Below the pieces are notes generated by a model, which was not told the origin of the DNA, did no database searches, and saw only the letters and a list, made by a program, of their open reading frames with translations. Below are positions 1-10,400 of a DNA stretch of 64,000 nt, piece by piece. The first letter of the stretch is position 1. Every line of letters starts with the position of its first letter. Both the position numbers and the translations under genes were made by a program. Source of the stretch: RHLJ01 sp965247355 (GTDB taxonomy: Bacteria; Bacteroidota; Rhodothermia; Balneolales; Balneolaceae); the NCBI GenBank assembly GCA_965247355.1, contig OZ252011.1, forward strand, positions 1,550,001 through 1,614,000, given 5' to 3'.

Positions 1-1
1 A

Positions 2-919
2 ATCTATTCAGATGCTGCCGGATACCAGGATCTGACACAGGGAATAAAAGCAAATCCGAACACGCTGTATCGGATCTACAGTACCATGAAACCGGTCACC
101 TCCATAGCCGCATTGAAGCTACAGGAACAAGGAATCCTGGATATCAATGTCCCTATTTCGGACTACATAAAAACCCTGCCTCCTCATATAAAGAATATTA
201 CTTCTTTCCAGCTTATGGCCCATCTTTCCGGTATCCGGCATTATAAAAATAATGAATGGCAGGAAGTAAGCAGTTATACCTGTCAATCACCCAAAGAAGC
301 CTTAAAGGAATTTATTAACGATCCCCTTGAATCCGAACCGGGTGAAAAATATGTATACAGCAGCTTTGCATACGTATTACTGAGTGTTGTACTGGAGGAA
401 GCGGCGGGCAAGCCAGTTGAACAAATTATTGATGAACTCATTGAACAACCGACCGGTGCAACGCTAGAACTGGATAATCCCAACAAATCAATTGATCACC
501 GTGCTCAACCCTATGAACTTTGGCAAGGAACAATGTATGAAGCCCGGCAAGCCGACATTACTTGTAAGTTTGGAGGCGGAGGGTTTTTAGGCAATGCAGA
601 AACTCTGGCCAGGATTGGTAGCAGCCTGCTAAGCGGTAACCTGCTTTCTGATGCATCTGTAGCACGTATGTTTTCAAATGCCAAAGAAGGGCTTACATCA
701 AGCAGACCCGACTTATCGTTAAGCTTTTCTTTTGTGATTGAAAAAGATGAAAACAATCGAACATATGCATGGTCAAGTGGAGGAGCGCGGGGAGGGAGAT
801 CCGCATGGATTATCTACCCGGAACAGCAACTGGTTGTAAGTTTAGCTGCCAATACCAATGGTCGAAATCTTCGAGAAGATGCCCGTGCTATCGCACAGGT
901 TATTCTAGATAATGAGTAA
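2..919 (+). CDS. Serine hydrolase, class C beta-lactamase family (5'-truncated by window edge)
   Basis: The frame is open from base 2 to the stop at 917-919, so the gene enters from the left edge. The ATG at base 86 is not a start: its Met is the third residue of a Ser-Thr-Met-Lys tetrad, the SxxK nucleophile motif of the S12/class C beta-lactamase fold. The second motif reads Y-S-S (bases about 355-363) rather than Y-x-N. The third, normally HxG or KTG, reads S-G-G-A-R-G-G near bases 775-795. Family members are secreted or periplasmic esterases, D-aminopeptidases or carboxypeptidases; substrate cannot be told. It is one of seven such loci in this window. Family assignment is sure, activity is inferred. 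Confidence 0.85.
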   Translation: MYSDAAGYQDLTQGIKANPNTLYRIYSTMKPVTSIAALKLQEQGILDINVPISDYIKTLPPHIKNITSFQLMAHLSGIRHYKNNEWQEVSSYTCQSPKEALKEFINDPLESEPGEKYVYSSFAYVLLSVVLEEAAGKPVEQIIDELIEQPTGATLELDNPNKSIDHRAQPYELWQGTMYEARQADITCKFGGGGFLGNAETLARIGSSLLSGNLLSDASVARMFSNAKEGLTSSRPDLSLSFSFVIEKDENNRTYAWSSGGARGGRSAWIIYPEQQLVVSLAANTNGRNLREDARAIAQVILDNE

Positions 920-1025
920 TTAATTGGTCAATACGAGGTGTTCACTCAACACATTATATCCATTACAGTCTTCTCACGTTTTTAATATTCAATTTTACTT
1001 TTTAACTGTAACAAAGTCCAACCAA

Positions 1026-1316
1026 ATGCGCTACAAAAGCACCTTAATACTGTTTCTTTTTATCATAACCAGCCTTTCTCTTCAGACCCAAACCTTTATA
1101 TCCGAATCCGATTAGTATTATTCATACTACTGTTATGTCTGGGTAGATACGTTATCGGAAAAAGGAGAACATTACTGGGCAAATAACGGAAGTAATGGTC
1201 TTTTCTTCCCAGACTATTGCTTTTATCCCGAAAGTAGATCGATACTCACATTCGTAACTAATTTAAAACTTACAAGTTGTGGAACCACATCAACCAGGTA
1301 TCACCAAATACTATGA
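1026..1316 (+). pseudogene. Small secreted protein gene interrupted by an in-frame TAG
   Basis: ATG at 1026 opens a typical signal peptide (MRYKST, then a hydrophobic stretch) that ends at TAG 1113-1115. Reading on in the same frame gives 66 further codons of protein-like sequence rich in Tyr, Trp and Cys (for example YWANNGSNGLFF) up to TGA at 1314-1316. I read this as one short secreted protein of about 96 codons broken by a nonsense mutation. The protein is not recognised. The rest of the gap between the flanking genes (920-1025 and 1317-1476) shows nothing I can name. Confidence 0.4.
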
Positions 1317-1476
1317 ATTTTAAATAATTATGTAAGAGTAAAGAATCATAATTTTTTCAGACCAATGTACATATGGGATCTTTGGATTTTATTAACCGGT
1401 ATAATCATATACAGAATTTCAGAGCCCCACTAATTAACACGCTCCATATTCAATCAGACTGCACAACGATTGATCA

Positions 1477-2508
1477 TTAATCTAACAAAACATATTTTGC
1501 ATAAGCTACTAACTTCTTTTCTGGTTCATACCAGGATGATAATCCAGAATCTCTCATAAAGCCTTTATAAGTAGATTTTTTCACCGAAAAAAATACTGCT
1601 ACCATATCACTCAGCTCATCATACCGATCAAATTCACTTTGCTGTTTAATTGATAATTTATTCTTCTTCCACTTTTTATTAACAGAATCAAAAATAGCAA
1701 TAGTATTACCGTTTTCAATTCTTACCCCCTCTTTAAGCCACTCTGGTTTATACTTTTCTTTATCACTCAAAATACTGGCTAATTTTTTATCAACAATCCA
1801 TTCAAAAACTAGGAAAAAAGGCTCATTAATTATTATTGAACGTTCTGATAAATCTACATTTATTTTCCCATTCTCGATTGATGAACTTATAATTATGTTA
1901 CCACTATATAAATCATCACCCGGTATACCGTTTACAGAGTTCAAAAATCGAATTCTTAACTGATATTCCTGAATAGTACTTTCATGTATAAAAATTGCAG
2001 CCTCTTCAAGTACCACTTTTCTTCCTGCTTCATTTAGCAAAATAGCCATAGCTGCACCTCCATCTTCACTTGGTATAAAGGTTCCACTCGTTGAAGTACC
2101 TAGAAATCCGAATTTTGGCTTTTTATTTCCATCTGTGATAACTTTTCTTTCTTCTGGATATACAAATATTTCTTCTAATTCTAGAAATTTAGGTTCCATT
2201 AATACAGCATTCCCTTTGTTAAGAAGTAAGAAAGATATATCCACCTTCATTTTTTTGTACCCTATTGCTGAAAAAGTCAATGAATCATCTTTGAAAGAAT
2301 TGGGGATCTTAACAACAAATGTTCCGTCTTCATAAGAAGCACCTCCATAGATTGTACCCTCAATTCCAATATTTACGTACTCAATTGGTTCTTGAGTCTC
2401 CCTATTTTTTACGACTCCTGTGAGCGTTAAAGTTTGAGCTATTCCAGATTCCGTGATGAGTAAAGCAGAAATTAGTACCGCATAAATTCTACAGGTTTCC
2501 TTAATCAT
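1477..2508 (-). CDS. Secreted protein with carboxypeptidase-regulatory-like domain
   Basis: 343 residues. A signal peptide (cleavage likely after GIA near residue 24) is followed by a CarboxypepD_reg-like beta-sandwich at about residues 27-95: TLTGVVKNRETQEPIEYVNI, then a D-G-T-F turn and a SAIGYKK end. The remaining 240 residues are not recognised; they contain long beta-rich stretches and could be a membrane-anchored or surface domain. In Bacteroidota this domain usually precedes a TonB receptor barrel, which is absent here. It is the last gene of a minus-strand run of four exported proteins, 64 bases after the protease-like gene. Function unknown. Confidence 0.7.
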   Translation of the reverse strand: MIKETCRIYAVLISALLITESGIAQTLTLTGVVKNRETQEPIEYVNIGIEGTIYGGASYEDGTFVVKIPNSFKDDSLTFSAIGYKKMKVDISFLLLNKGNAVLMEPKFLELEEIFVYPEERKVITDGNKKPKFGFLGTSTSGTFIPSEDGGAAMAILLNEAGRKVVLEEAAIFIHESTIQEYQLRIRFLNSVNGIPGDDLYSGNIIISSSIENGKINVDLSERSIIINEPFFLVFEWIVDKKLASILSDKEKYKPEWLKEGVRIENGNTIAIFDSVNKKWKKNKLSIKQQSEFDRYDELSDMVAVFFSVKKSTYKGFMRDSGLSSWYEPEKKLVAYAKYVLLD

Positions 2509-2572
2509 AACTATAATATACTCGTGTAAGTTTTGGATAAATTCATAGCCAATCGAAAAGACTTGTGTACCC

Positions 2573-3439
2573 TTAACTCCGTCTTTGTAACAGAATAAGT
2601 TTATTTTTTGGGTCTATCGTAAGTATAAAATCCTTCAATACCTCACCTCCAAAATTGATTCTGTTTACTATATCACTATGAAAAATTAATTGGTCTCTCA
2701 AAGTAATTTCTCCTATCTGTACATCTTCTTTTAAATGAGCCTCATTAATATCATGCATGGTATTTGCCCTTCTCGCTTTATATACATTTCCTGTGTTTTC
2801 GTAAGAGAGATCATTTTCTTGCAGAAATGAAGTAGGAATTAATAAGGGTAACGATGATCCCGTATCGAGATAGAACTCAGTACTAATATTTCCTACAGAT
2901 CCCGTTACTATAAAAGGTGTTTCATAAGCTAGTATCTCAACTTTTTTAACATCCAGTTCAGAGTTACTTATATAAATCTGTTTAGCCTGATAGTTAATAG
3001 TTAATAACTTATCTGCAAAAAAATCTCTTCCCAAAAGACCGTCATGGGAATTATAGTTTCTGGTCATAAGATCAACATCATTGAATTCCAATTCCCCCAG
3101 TTTGATGCTTTCAATCCCGGTTATATTTTCTGTCCGGGTATGTATTCCGTCATAATTTTGAGTAGTACCAGTAATTGTTAATCCAAGCAGCGAAATTAAT
3201 GCGGTGTCTATTCTTCCAACTCCTGTAGCTCCAAGATCAATTGCAAATTTAAAAGGACCTTTGTAGTTAACTAAAACAGGCACTACTGGTCGTTTATGGA
3301 GTAGCTCGAAGGGTAAAATTTCCAGAGACTTTGATTCATGTAATTCATCCGTCTTTAGTGTAGTCTGACTGTATGAATATTTCGGCATTCCAAAAACCAG
3401 TGCTATCAGGCAAATAGTTATTAAATATCTATTCGACAT
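2573..3439 (-). CDS. Retropepsin-like aspartic protease family protein, secreted
   Basis: 288 residues with an N-terminal signal peptide (to about residue 24). Two half-domains of the pepsin/retropepsin fold are visible: the first flap-side motif is D68-L-G-A (the usual D-T/S-G has Leu in the middle), the second is D192-T-G-S-S followed by hydrophobic LPLLIP. Bacterial members of clan AA with this layout are predicted periplasmic proteases. The altered first motif makes activity uncertain. It starts 6 bases downstream of the amidohydrolase stop codon, so it is very likely co-transcribed with it. Confidence 0.75.
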   Translation of the reverse strand: MSNRYLITICLIALVFGMPKYSYSQTTLKTDELHESKSLEILPFELLHKRPVVPVLVNYKGPFKFAIDLGATGVGRIDTALISLLGLTITGTTQNYDGIHTRTENITGIESIKLGELEFNDVDLMTRNYNSHDGLLGRDFFADKLLTINYQAKQIYISNSELDVKKVEILAYETPFIVTGSVGNISTEFYLDTGSSLPLLIPTSFLQENDLSYENTGNVYKARRANTMHDINEAHLKEDVQIGEITLRDQLIFHSDIVNRINFGGEVLKDFILTIDPKNKLILLQRRS

Positions 3440-3445
3440 ATATAT

Positions 3446-5065
3446 TTACTGTGTTCGGATATTCTCTAACTCAGACTCTAAATTCTCTTCGCTGTACCAT
3501 TTCCCTTTAACCATCACTCCCTTCACATCCCTGAAAGTCTCAAGGTTATCTAAAGGGTTTTCTTTCAATAGGACTAGATCTGCTCTAAAACCTTCTTTAA
3601 TTATTCCAAAATCTTCATCATACCGAGAATACTTTTTAACGAATTCACCAAAATTAACTGATGCAATTCTTAGGATATCTTGGTTAGAGATTCCCATTTC
3701 TGAAAAGATTCTGATATCTTCATGTATCGAAAATCCTGCAGGAAGCCCCACAATTACAGGTGAGTCCGTTCCTAAAAGTAGTTTTATACCAGCATCATGG
3801 AATTCTTTAGTGAATTGCTTTTGAAAACTTAGATTAGAATTTAGAGAGCCACTATTATTATATCTATTTAATACCTGTCCATCCCAAGCACCTAAATGTG
3901 CCGGATTTGTAAATTCTACTCCTGGTCGATTTAAAAGTTCATTATAACCACTTTGATTATTACCCCAAACCTTTGCTATTGCTTCATATGTAGAAATTGT
4001 TCCTGTAACATAAACATCTTCTTCCAAGAGTATATTGATTGCATCTTTTATTAATTCTTCAGATTGGCTACTCTTAAAATGGGTATACAGAAATTCCTCA
4101 GAATGAGCCACCATCTTTTGCCCTAATTTAAGATTAGAAGTCATACTAAGATTTCTATTACCATGTCCAATAACCTTTATCCCAAATTTATTTCCTTCTG
4201 ATATAAGTGCTTGTAATGCTTGAGGAGGTACCAAATTGTATGATTTAATAAAGTCATACTCGCTGTTACTCTTAACGATGTCCATTGCCTCACCTCCATC
4301 CGATACTGTAACCTTCCCAGAAGACTGAGGACCACGTACCATGAGTGATGGATAATAGTTTGGACCTTTCCTTTTATAATACTTGATCTCATCTCGCCAT
4401 TCCAGGGTAGGAAAACTAAGAGTAGTTGAAAAATCTCCCATATCAATAATAGAAGTAATTCCATTAGCTAAATATTGAATAAAGTCAGTATCAAAAAACA
4501 CATGAGTATGAGCGTCAGTAATTCCCGGCGAGAGATAATAATCAGTACCTTCAATTATTTCATATCCTTGATAATCCGTATCTGGTGTATTTGTGGAAAT
4601 AAGCTCAATAAATCCATTCTTGATAAATATATCTTTGCTTAATTCAATACTACCAGTCTCAACATTTACAAGAGATACATTTCTAAAAACTACAGGTTTT
4701 GGAACGTTAACTTTTAAAATTGAAATACTCTCTGAAGCAGATAAATCTTCAACACTTGCAATAACTTCAATCATACCTTCCATTTTAACAGTCAAAAGAC
4801 CTTCAGATGAAATTGTTCCTATGCTTTCATCAGATACCTCCCAAGTAATAGATTTGTTGTCAACTAGACTTCCTTCTTCATAATATTCTGCATTAAACTG
4901 AATACTTTTTGGATCATCATTGAAATAGATAGTAGTCCTAGGGGATAGAATTCTAATTTCTTTTGAAACTTGTGGTGCAGAAATATTCCCATCTTTACAT
5001 CCTGCAAAACCAAGAGTCAATAAAGAAAAAGTCAATATATATGTGCTGTATCGTAAATATTTCAT
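3446..5065 (-). CDS. Amidohydrolase lipoprotein with N-terminal Ig-like domain
   Basis: 539 residues. A lipobox (GFAGC, Cys23) marks a lipoprotein. Residues about 36-118 resemble a bacterial Ig-like group 2 domain (SITWEVSDESIGTISSEGLL pattern). The rest is an amidohydrolase-superfamily metal-dependent barrel: H186-T-H188 in GITDAHTHVF, later His residues in VIGHGNRN and AHSEE, and the conserved Asp in LLLGTDSPV, ending with the family composite-domain strand RADLVLLKENPLDNL. Members include imidazolonepropionase-like and prolidase-like enzymes acting on small amides; the substrate here is unknown. Its start overlaps the stop of the NHL-repeat gene by four bases (ATGA), which indicates translational coupling. 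Confidence 0.85.
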   Translation of the reverse strand: MKYLRYSTYILTFSLLTLGFAGCKDGNISAPQVSKEIRILSPRTTIYFNDDPKSIQFNAEYYEEGSLVDNKSITWEVSDESIGTISSEGLLTVKMEGMIEVIASVEDLSASESISILKVNVPKPVVFRNVSLVNVETGSIELSKDIFIKNGFIELISTNTPDTDYQGYEIIEGTDYYLSPGITDAHTHVFFDTDFIQYLANGITSIIDMGDFSTTLSFPTLEWRDEIKYYKRKGPNYYPSLMVRGPQSSGKVTVSDGGEAMDIVKSNSEYDFIKSYNLVPPQALQALISEGNKFGIKVIGHGNRNLSMTSNLKLGQKMVAHSEEFLYTHFKSSQSEELIKDAINILLEEDVYVTGTISTYEAIAKVWGNNQSGYNELLNRPGVEFTNPAHLGAWDGQVLNRYNNSGSLNSNLSFQKQFTKEFHDAGIKLLLGTDSPVIVGLPAGFSIHEDIRIFSEMGISNQDILRIASVNFGEFVKKYSRYDEDFGIIKEGFRADLVLLKENPLDNLETFRDVKGVMVKGKWYSEENLESELENIRTQ

Positions 5066-6372
5066 CTTTCAATCTCATCAACTAACTCTATTACTCGTAT
5101 TCTAACAGGGTATGTATCAGTTAATTTAGAGTTTAAATCAAATACATCATTCACATATATTTTTGAACCATCTGGACTAAAGGCTAAATCATTTGGAAGT
5201 GAAAATGATGCTTTTTTTAATGAGCCGTCTGAATTACCTCTAGATCCTGATCCTGCAAAGGATATTACCTGACCATCCATATCTACCTTGTAGATTTGAT
5301 TGCTTCCTCTACCTGCTACATAGAGTGCATTATTGTGGTATACCAGATGTCCATTATTGTTATTTGGTAATTCTGCAAAAGTACTTATATGCCTATTAGA
5401 AGTGATTTTAACAATAATATTATTATTAAAATTGGCAATGTAAATATTCCCATTTTGATCTTCATCAATACCGTTGGGACAATTAAAAAGAGGTCCATTA
5501 GCAATTATTGATGTATTACCAAAAGAATCTATTTTACCTATAGAATTATTACCGCAATTACATATATAAACAAATCCATCGTTAGAGGCTAAAACACCTA
5601 CTGGAGCAGACAATCCAGTTGTGACAAAATCTTCCTTTTGTCCATTGCTTGAAATCTTAGTGATCCGTTCTCCCCAAATACTCGATTGATAAAGAATCCC
5701 ATTTTTATCAAAATCATTTCCAGAAGCTCCAAACAAACCACTTGTTAAAGTCGATATCTGCCCTTCTGGTGTAATCTTGACTACCTTGGTACCATTTGCG
5801 TTGGTTGTAGCTAATCCAAAATCACCCATATATATATTCCCATTTGAATCAGTTTCCATTCCCCCTGACCCAGCATTTAATTCTTCAACAAGTGTATAAA
5901 CAAAGCTCACATTCTCTAAAATAATCGGTGGTGAGGGATCTGAAAGTTCTGAATCGGTCTCATTATTGTTTGCAATTGATAGAACAAAAGCTTTATAACT
6001 TATCCCATTCTTTATTTTATCCCCATCTATATCCTTTAACTCAGCGGGTAGTTTTGAGGAATAAAATCCCTTTGAAAGTTCTTCAGTTTTAATCTCGAAG
6101 TAATTTGAAATTGTACCTGCATGCTGAACTGAGAAGATGTTTGAATCTTCTTCTTTAACTATAAATACACGAAAGGACATTATTTGCAAAGTTTCAGAAA
6201 TGTTAAATCTCAAATTAATGTCATTAGCACTATTTGAATTTCCTATATCACTCAATAATAAAGCAGTTGGTACGGATAATTTTTCGAATTTATCTGAGGT
6301 GCTAGCGTCTTTACAAGTAGCAAAAATCAAAAGGATTAAAAAGAAATGGTGAGGATATTTGATCATTTTCAA
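5062..6372 (-). CDS. NHL/SMP-30-like beta-propeller lipoprotein
   Basis: 436 residues. Lipobox near IFATC (Cys20), a short beta domain (about 30-150), then at least six NHL-type blades recognisable by D-x-x-G-N-I-Y patterns: TDSNGNIYMGDFG, EDQNGNIYIANFNNN, YHNNALYVAGRGSN, FSPDGSKIYVND. Such propellers bind ligands or act as lactonase-like or streptogramin-lyase-like proteins; no catalytic set can be assigned. It is the first gene of the minus-strand operon and overlaps the amidohydrolase by four bases. An 8-bp inverted repeat lies three bases before its start codon. Confidence 0.8.
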   Translation of the reverse strand: MKMIKYPHHFFLILLIFATCKDASTSDKFEKLSVPTALLLSDIGNSNSANDINLRFNISETLQIMSFRVFIVKEEDSNIFSVQHAGTISNYFEIKTEELSKGFYSSKLPAELKDIDGDKIKNGISYKAFVLSIANNNETDSELSDPSPPIILENVSFVYTLVEELNAGSGGMETDSNGNIYMGDFGLATTNANGTKVVKITPEGQISTLTSGLFGASGNDFDKNGILYQSSIWGERITKISSNGQKEDFVTTGLSAPVGVLASNDGFVYICNCGNNSIGKIDSFGNTSIIANGPLFNCPNGIDEDQNGNIYIANFNNNIIVKITSNRHISTFAELPNNNNGHLVYHNNALYVAGRGSNQIYKVDMDGQVISFAGSGSRGNSDGSLKKASFSLPNDLAFSPDGSKIYVNDVFDLNSKLTDTYPVRIRVIELVDEIER

Positions 6373-6375
6373 TAT

Positions 6376-6395
6376 CTATTCTGAATGCAGAATAG
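6376..6395 (-). promoter_or_regulatory. Inverted repeat at the translation start of the NHL lipoprotein operon
   Basis: CTATTCTG-AATG-CAGAATAG is a perfect 8-bp inverted repeat with a 4-base loop ending three bases upstream of the minus-strand ATG at 6372. In RNA it would form a hairpin over the ribosome-binding region; in DNA it could be an operator. No T-tract follows, so it is not a terminator. Role is inference. Confidence 0.4.
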
Positions 6396-6505
6396 TGTTT
6401 AAATATTGTTCTTAGGAATTTAAGAGACATCTATAATATTTAAAGCCTCTTCGTTTTCTTAATCTCATAAATAAAACCATTCAAATCTTTCAAAATCTTG
6501 CTCAT

Positions 6506-6564
6506 TTAGTGCTAATCACTTTTAAGATTAATTTTTTTGTTAAAACTTGATCTCTAAGCACTAA
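6506..6564. promoter_or_regulatory. 8-bp inverted repeat upstream of the ABC transporter operon
   Basis: TTAGTGCT at 6506-6513 is mirrored exactly by AGCACTAA at 6557-6564, 43 bases apart, and the right arm ends 31 bases before the ATP-binding protein start at 6596. The arms could be paired operator half-sites. The sequence between them is strongly AT-rich. No regulator is identified; moderate support only because 8-bp arms can occur by chance. Confidence 0.3.
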
Positions 6565-6595
6565 TAAATTATTAAAAGACTTACCTCTTACAAGA

Positions 6596-7480
6596 ATGAA
6601 CCTCTCAATTCAAAATCTCTCCAAAACCTATCCCAACGGAAAACAAGCATTACTGGACGTAAGCCTGGAAATCGGAACGGGTATGTTTGGCTTACTCGGA
6701 CCCAACGGGGCTGGTAAATCCACTCTTATGAGAACCCTTGCCACCCTTCAGGAAGCTGATTCCGGAGCCGTAACTTTTGGAGATGTAAATGTGCTTACCC
6801 AGAAGCAAGAGGTTAAACGTTTTTTAGGTTACCTGCCTCAGGAGTTTGATTTTTATAAGCGTGAGAAAGCTACCGACCTGCTTTCCCATTTTGCCTTACT
6901 TAAGGGGGTAACCAATAAGAAAGAACGGGCTGAACTAGTCGAAGCATTACTTAGAAAGGTCAACCTATGGGATGAAAGAAAACAAAAGCTCGGGACGTTT
7001 TCCGGCGGTATGAAACAACGATTTGGCATTGCTGTAATCCTTCTGGGTAATCCAAAACTGATTATTGTGGACGAACCCACAGCGGGTCTGGATCCCAACG
7101 AGCGAAACCGGTTTCATAACCTGCTAAGTGAGCTGGGTGAGAATATGATAGTTATTCTTTCTACACACATTGTAGAAGATGTAAGTGATTTATGTACCAA
7201 AATGGCCATTATTAACAATGGAGAAATCGTTTACGAAGACGCTCCGCTTCAGGCGATAGCTAAACTGGAAGGCAAAATCTGGAAAAAAACCATCGATAAA
7301 GAACAACTGGATGAAACAGAATCCCGTTTTGATGTGATTTCGACAAAGCTGTATGCCGGCAGAACCATTGTTCATGCCTATGCTGATTCAAATCCCGGTG
7401 ATGGATTTGAGGCTTCAGAAACCAGCCTGGAAGACGTGTATTTTCTGCAACTAAAACGTGCAGGGAATGACCATGTTTAA
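6596..7480 (+). CDS. ABC transporter ATP-binding protein
   Basis: 294 residues with all ABC ATPase motifs: Walker A GPNGAGKST, Q-loop in YLPQEFDF, signature FSGGMKQR, Walker B IIVDEPTAGLDP, and switch His in LSTHIVED. A C-terminal extension of about 70 residues follows the ATPase core, as in the CcmA/NatA-like drug or peptide export group. It lies 8 bases into the start of the permease-peptidase gene, so the two are translationally coupled and make one transporter. The substrate is unknown. This segment is less AT-rich than the genes on either side. Confidence 0.95.
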   Translation: MNLSIQNLSKTYPNGKQALLDVSLEIGTGMFGLLGPNGAGKSTLMRTLATLQEADSGAVTFGDVNVLTQKQEVKRFLGYLPQEFDFYKREKATDLLSHFALLKGVTNKKERAELVEALLRKVNLWDERKQKLGTFSGGMKQRFGIAVILLGNPKLIIVDEPTAGLDPNERNRFHNLLSELGENMIVILSTHIVEDVSDLCTKMAIINNGEIVYEDAPLQAIAKLEGKIWKKTIDKEQLDETESRFDVISTKLYAGRTIVHAYADSNPGDGFEASETSLEDVYFLQLKRAGNDHV

Positions 7481-10400
7481 GAAGATATTTGTTCATGAAT
7501 TTCTTGAGACACTGAAGAAGCCGGTTTTATGGATTCTTTTTGCGGTTGTTGCTTTTTTTGCATTTCAGGATAGTGGCAATGACATAGTAGGAAGAACCTA
7601 CATTAATGCATTCGGCCAGTCGTGGCATAATGCAGCTCTGTTTATTGCTCGTGATTTTGCAATGCTCAGCCTTGTATCCTTGCTTTTTTTGGTATACCTG
7701 GTAGGCAGAAGTGTAGCCAAGGATTTCGAAAGCAATATTCATCATTTTTTCTTTACCACTCCTTTAAGTAAAGGAAGTTATTTGTTTGGCCGCTTCCTCG
7801 GTAGTTTTACTGCTTCTTTACTCGCCTTTTCGGGAGTTATCGTGGGTTTTCTATTAGGGATATCGGGGCTTGAACCGGATTTATTCGGACCTCATCAGGT
7901 TCAATACTACCTGTTTGGATATCTGGTGATTAGTTTACCAATAGTTCTCCTGCTGTCCAGTGTATTCTTTTCTTTTGCTACTCTTACACGCAATATGTTC
8001 ATGACTTATGTTGCGGGCATTGGATTCCTGTTGCTTTTTGGCATGACAAGTGGCTTTATACCTACCGATGTTGGTTTATTCCATATCCTGGCCGATCCGA
8101 CCGGTTTAACCTATTTGAGTAATATCACTTCTGACTGGACCGTAACGGAAATAAATAATCAGGCTATTCCTCTGGAAATGTCTTTCATTCTAAACCGTGT
8201 ACTGTGGATAGGTATATCCCTGCTCATTCTGTTTGTAACCTGGGTTCGCTTTGAACTGGTCGCCACTCCTGAAAGTAAGAAGAAAAAGAAGGGTACACAG
8301 GAAGAAGAGACATTATCAGAAGTCAGAAAATATCATCAGATGCCCATTCCTTCGCATCATCTGAGTTATACCTTTGGTGCGCACCTGCAACAGCTAACCC
8401 ATCTTATATGGAGAGAGACAAAACGTATTATTTTCCACCCCGCTTTTCTTTTTATTACATTTGCTGCCCTTCAGGTTATGTATGGAAACTTTGTGGCGAA
8501 TGTTGGGCCTAATGCAAGTAATGTATATGCCGTTACCTCCTGGTATCTGTCCAATATTTCAGAAGTATGGGCAAACATGCTGCCTATCCTTGTATTCTTT
8601 GGGGGCATGCTGGTATGGAAAGAACGTGACCACAATACCGATGCTTATTATAATACACTCCCACTGCCTATCTGGATGGGATATCTGTCCAAACTGGGGA
8701 TATTAACAGCGATCATTCTGTTCTACCTGTTTGCTATGTTTGCCGCTGGTATTTTCGCACAGATCGTAATTTTCGACTACTATGAAGTTGAACTTGGCTT
8801 ATATGCCAAGCAATTGCTGGGCATTGAGTTCTTTGATTACCTGCATATTGCTGTTATGGTTCTGTTTATTCAGGTGCTGGCCGGTAATAAATATCTGGGT
8901 TTTTTTCTTTGTGCCCTGTACTATGGGTTTGATATCGTTGTATTTCAAAATAACGGATTTGGCTGGCACCTCTTCCACTATGGCCACCTTCCTGGCTTTT
9001 CGTACTCGAATTTAAATGGCTATGGCAACTATGCCGAAATGCTCATCTGGTTCCGGATCTATTGGCTGTTCCCGGCGGCTATACTGGCTGTTATCACCAT
9101 GTTGTTCTGGCCCCGTGGTACGAAGCTCAGCTTCAAAGAACGTGTCAAGGTTGCGTTACAGCAAATAAACACTCAATACAAAATCTCGCTTACGGTATTG
9201 GTTCTGCTTCTACTCGGAACCGGCTCTTTCATTTATTATAACAACCATATTCTTAACACAAGATATAGTTTTGACGAGCGTCTTGAGATACGTGCAAACT
9301 ATGAGCGGACCTATAAAGAATATGAGTTCGAAGCGCAGCCAACCATTTCCGACATCAACTTAAACGTTGACCTGTACCCCGATAACCGGGAAGTGAATGT
9401 GAAAGGAACCTATGTGCTAAGTAATTTTACCCAGGAACCGATCAGTGAAATCTTTGTAAATCTTAACGACAATTATATTAGCGAAACGGAGCAGTTTTCC
9501 ATTGATGGCGCCAGGGTCACCAAAGAAGATCGCCTGCAGGGAGTCTATTTTTACACCCTGGATACCCCGCTACAACCGGGAGATTCTGTGTATATGGACT
9601 TTGCATATCATATTTCTATTAAAGGCTTTAGTTCCTACAACTCCAGAAGCGCAGTAACCGGTAATGGGAGTTACATCTATAAATTTCCATTCTACCAGGC
9701 CGATTTCTTCCCGGATATCGGGTACAATGTAACCAGGGAGATCGTTAGTAATGATTACCGGGCTTCTGTGGGACTCCCCGAAAGAGATAATGATGAATTG
9801 CTTGGAGATGAACGTTACCTGAAAAAATCCCGATCCGGGCTTACCACCTATGAGGCGGTGATAAGTACGGCTCCCGACCAGATTGCGGTGTCAAATGGCG
9901 CCCTCGTTCGGGAATGGACCGAAAACAACCGTAATTATTTTCACTATAAAACCGAAGGAAAAATTAACGATGCTATTGGGATTGCATCCGGGATTTATGA
10001 CGTCGAGGAAGAAGTAGTGAATGGAGTTACACTGCGAGTCTATTATCACCCCAAACATTACTATAATATTGATAATATGATGGAGGGGATGCAAGCGAGC
10101 GTTACCTATGGATCCGAACATTTCGGCGCTTATCCATATACCAATGCAAGCATTGTTGAAGTAAATGCGGCCAGCTACCCCGGAAGCGGGACCGCCCTTA
10201 GTATTCCTACAACTTTTATATGGCAGGAAAACGGGGGCTTTATCAGCAACCTGGAAGACCCTAATGTAATGGATGTTGCATTCAGTACGGCTTCGCATGA
10301 GTTTGCTCACCAATGGTGGGGGCATATTGTCCGGCCGGCTTTTACCCCAGGACTACCCATTCTCACTGAATCACTTTCACAGTATGTACGCTTAATGACC

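Noticed and set aside
86..88. ATG at 86 as the start of the first gene
   Set aside because: The methionine is inside the SxxK catalytic motif and the frame is open to the window edge.
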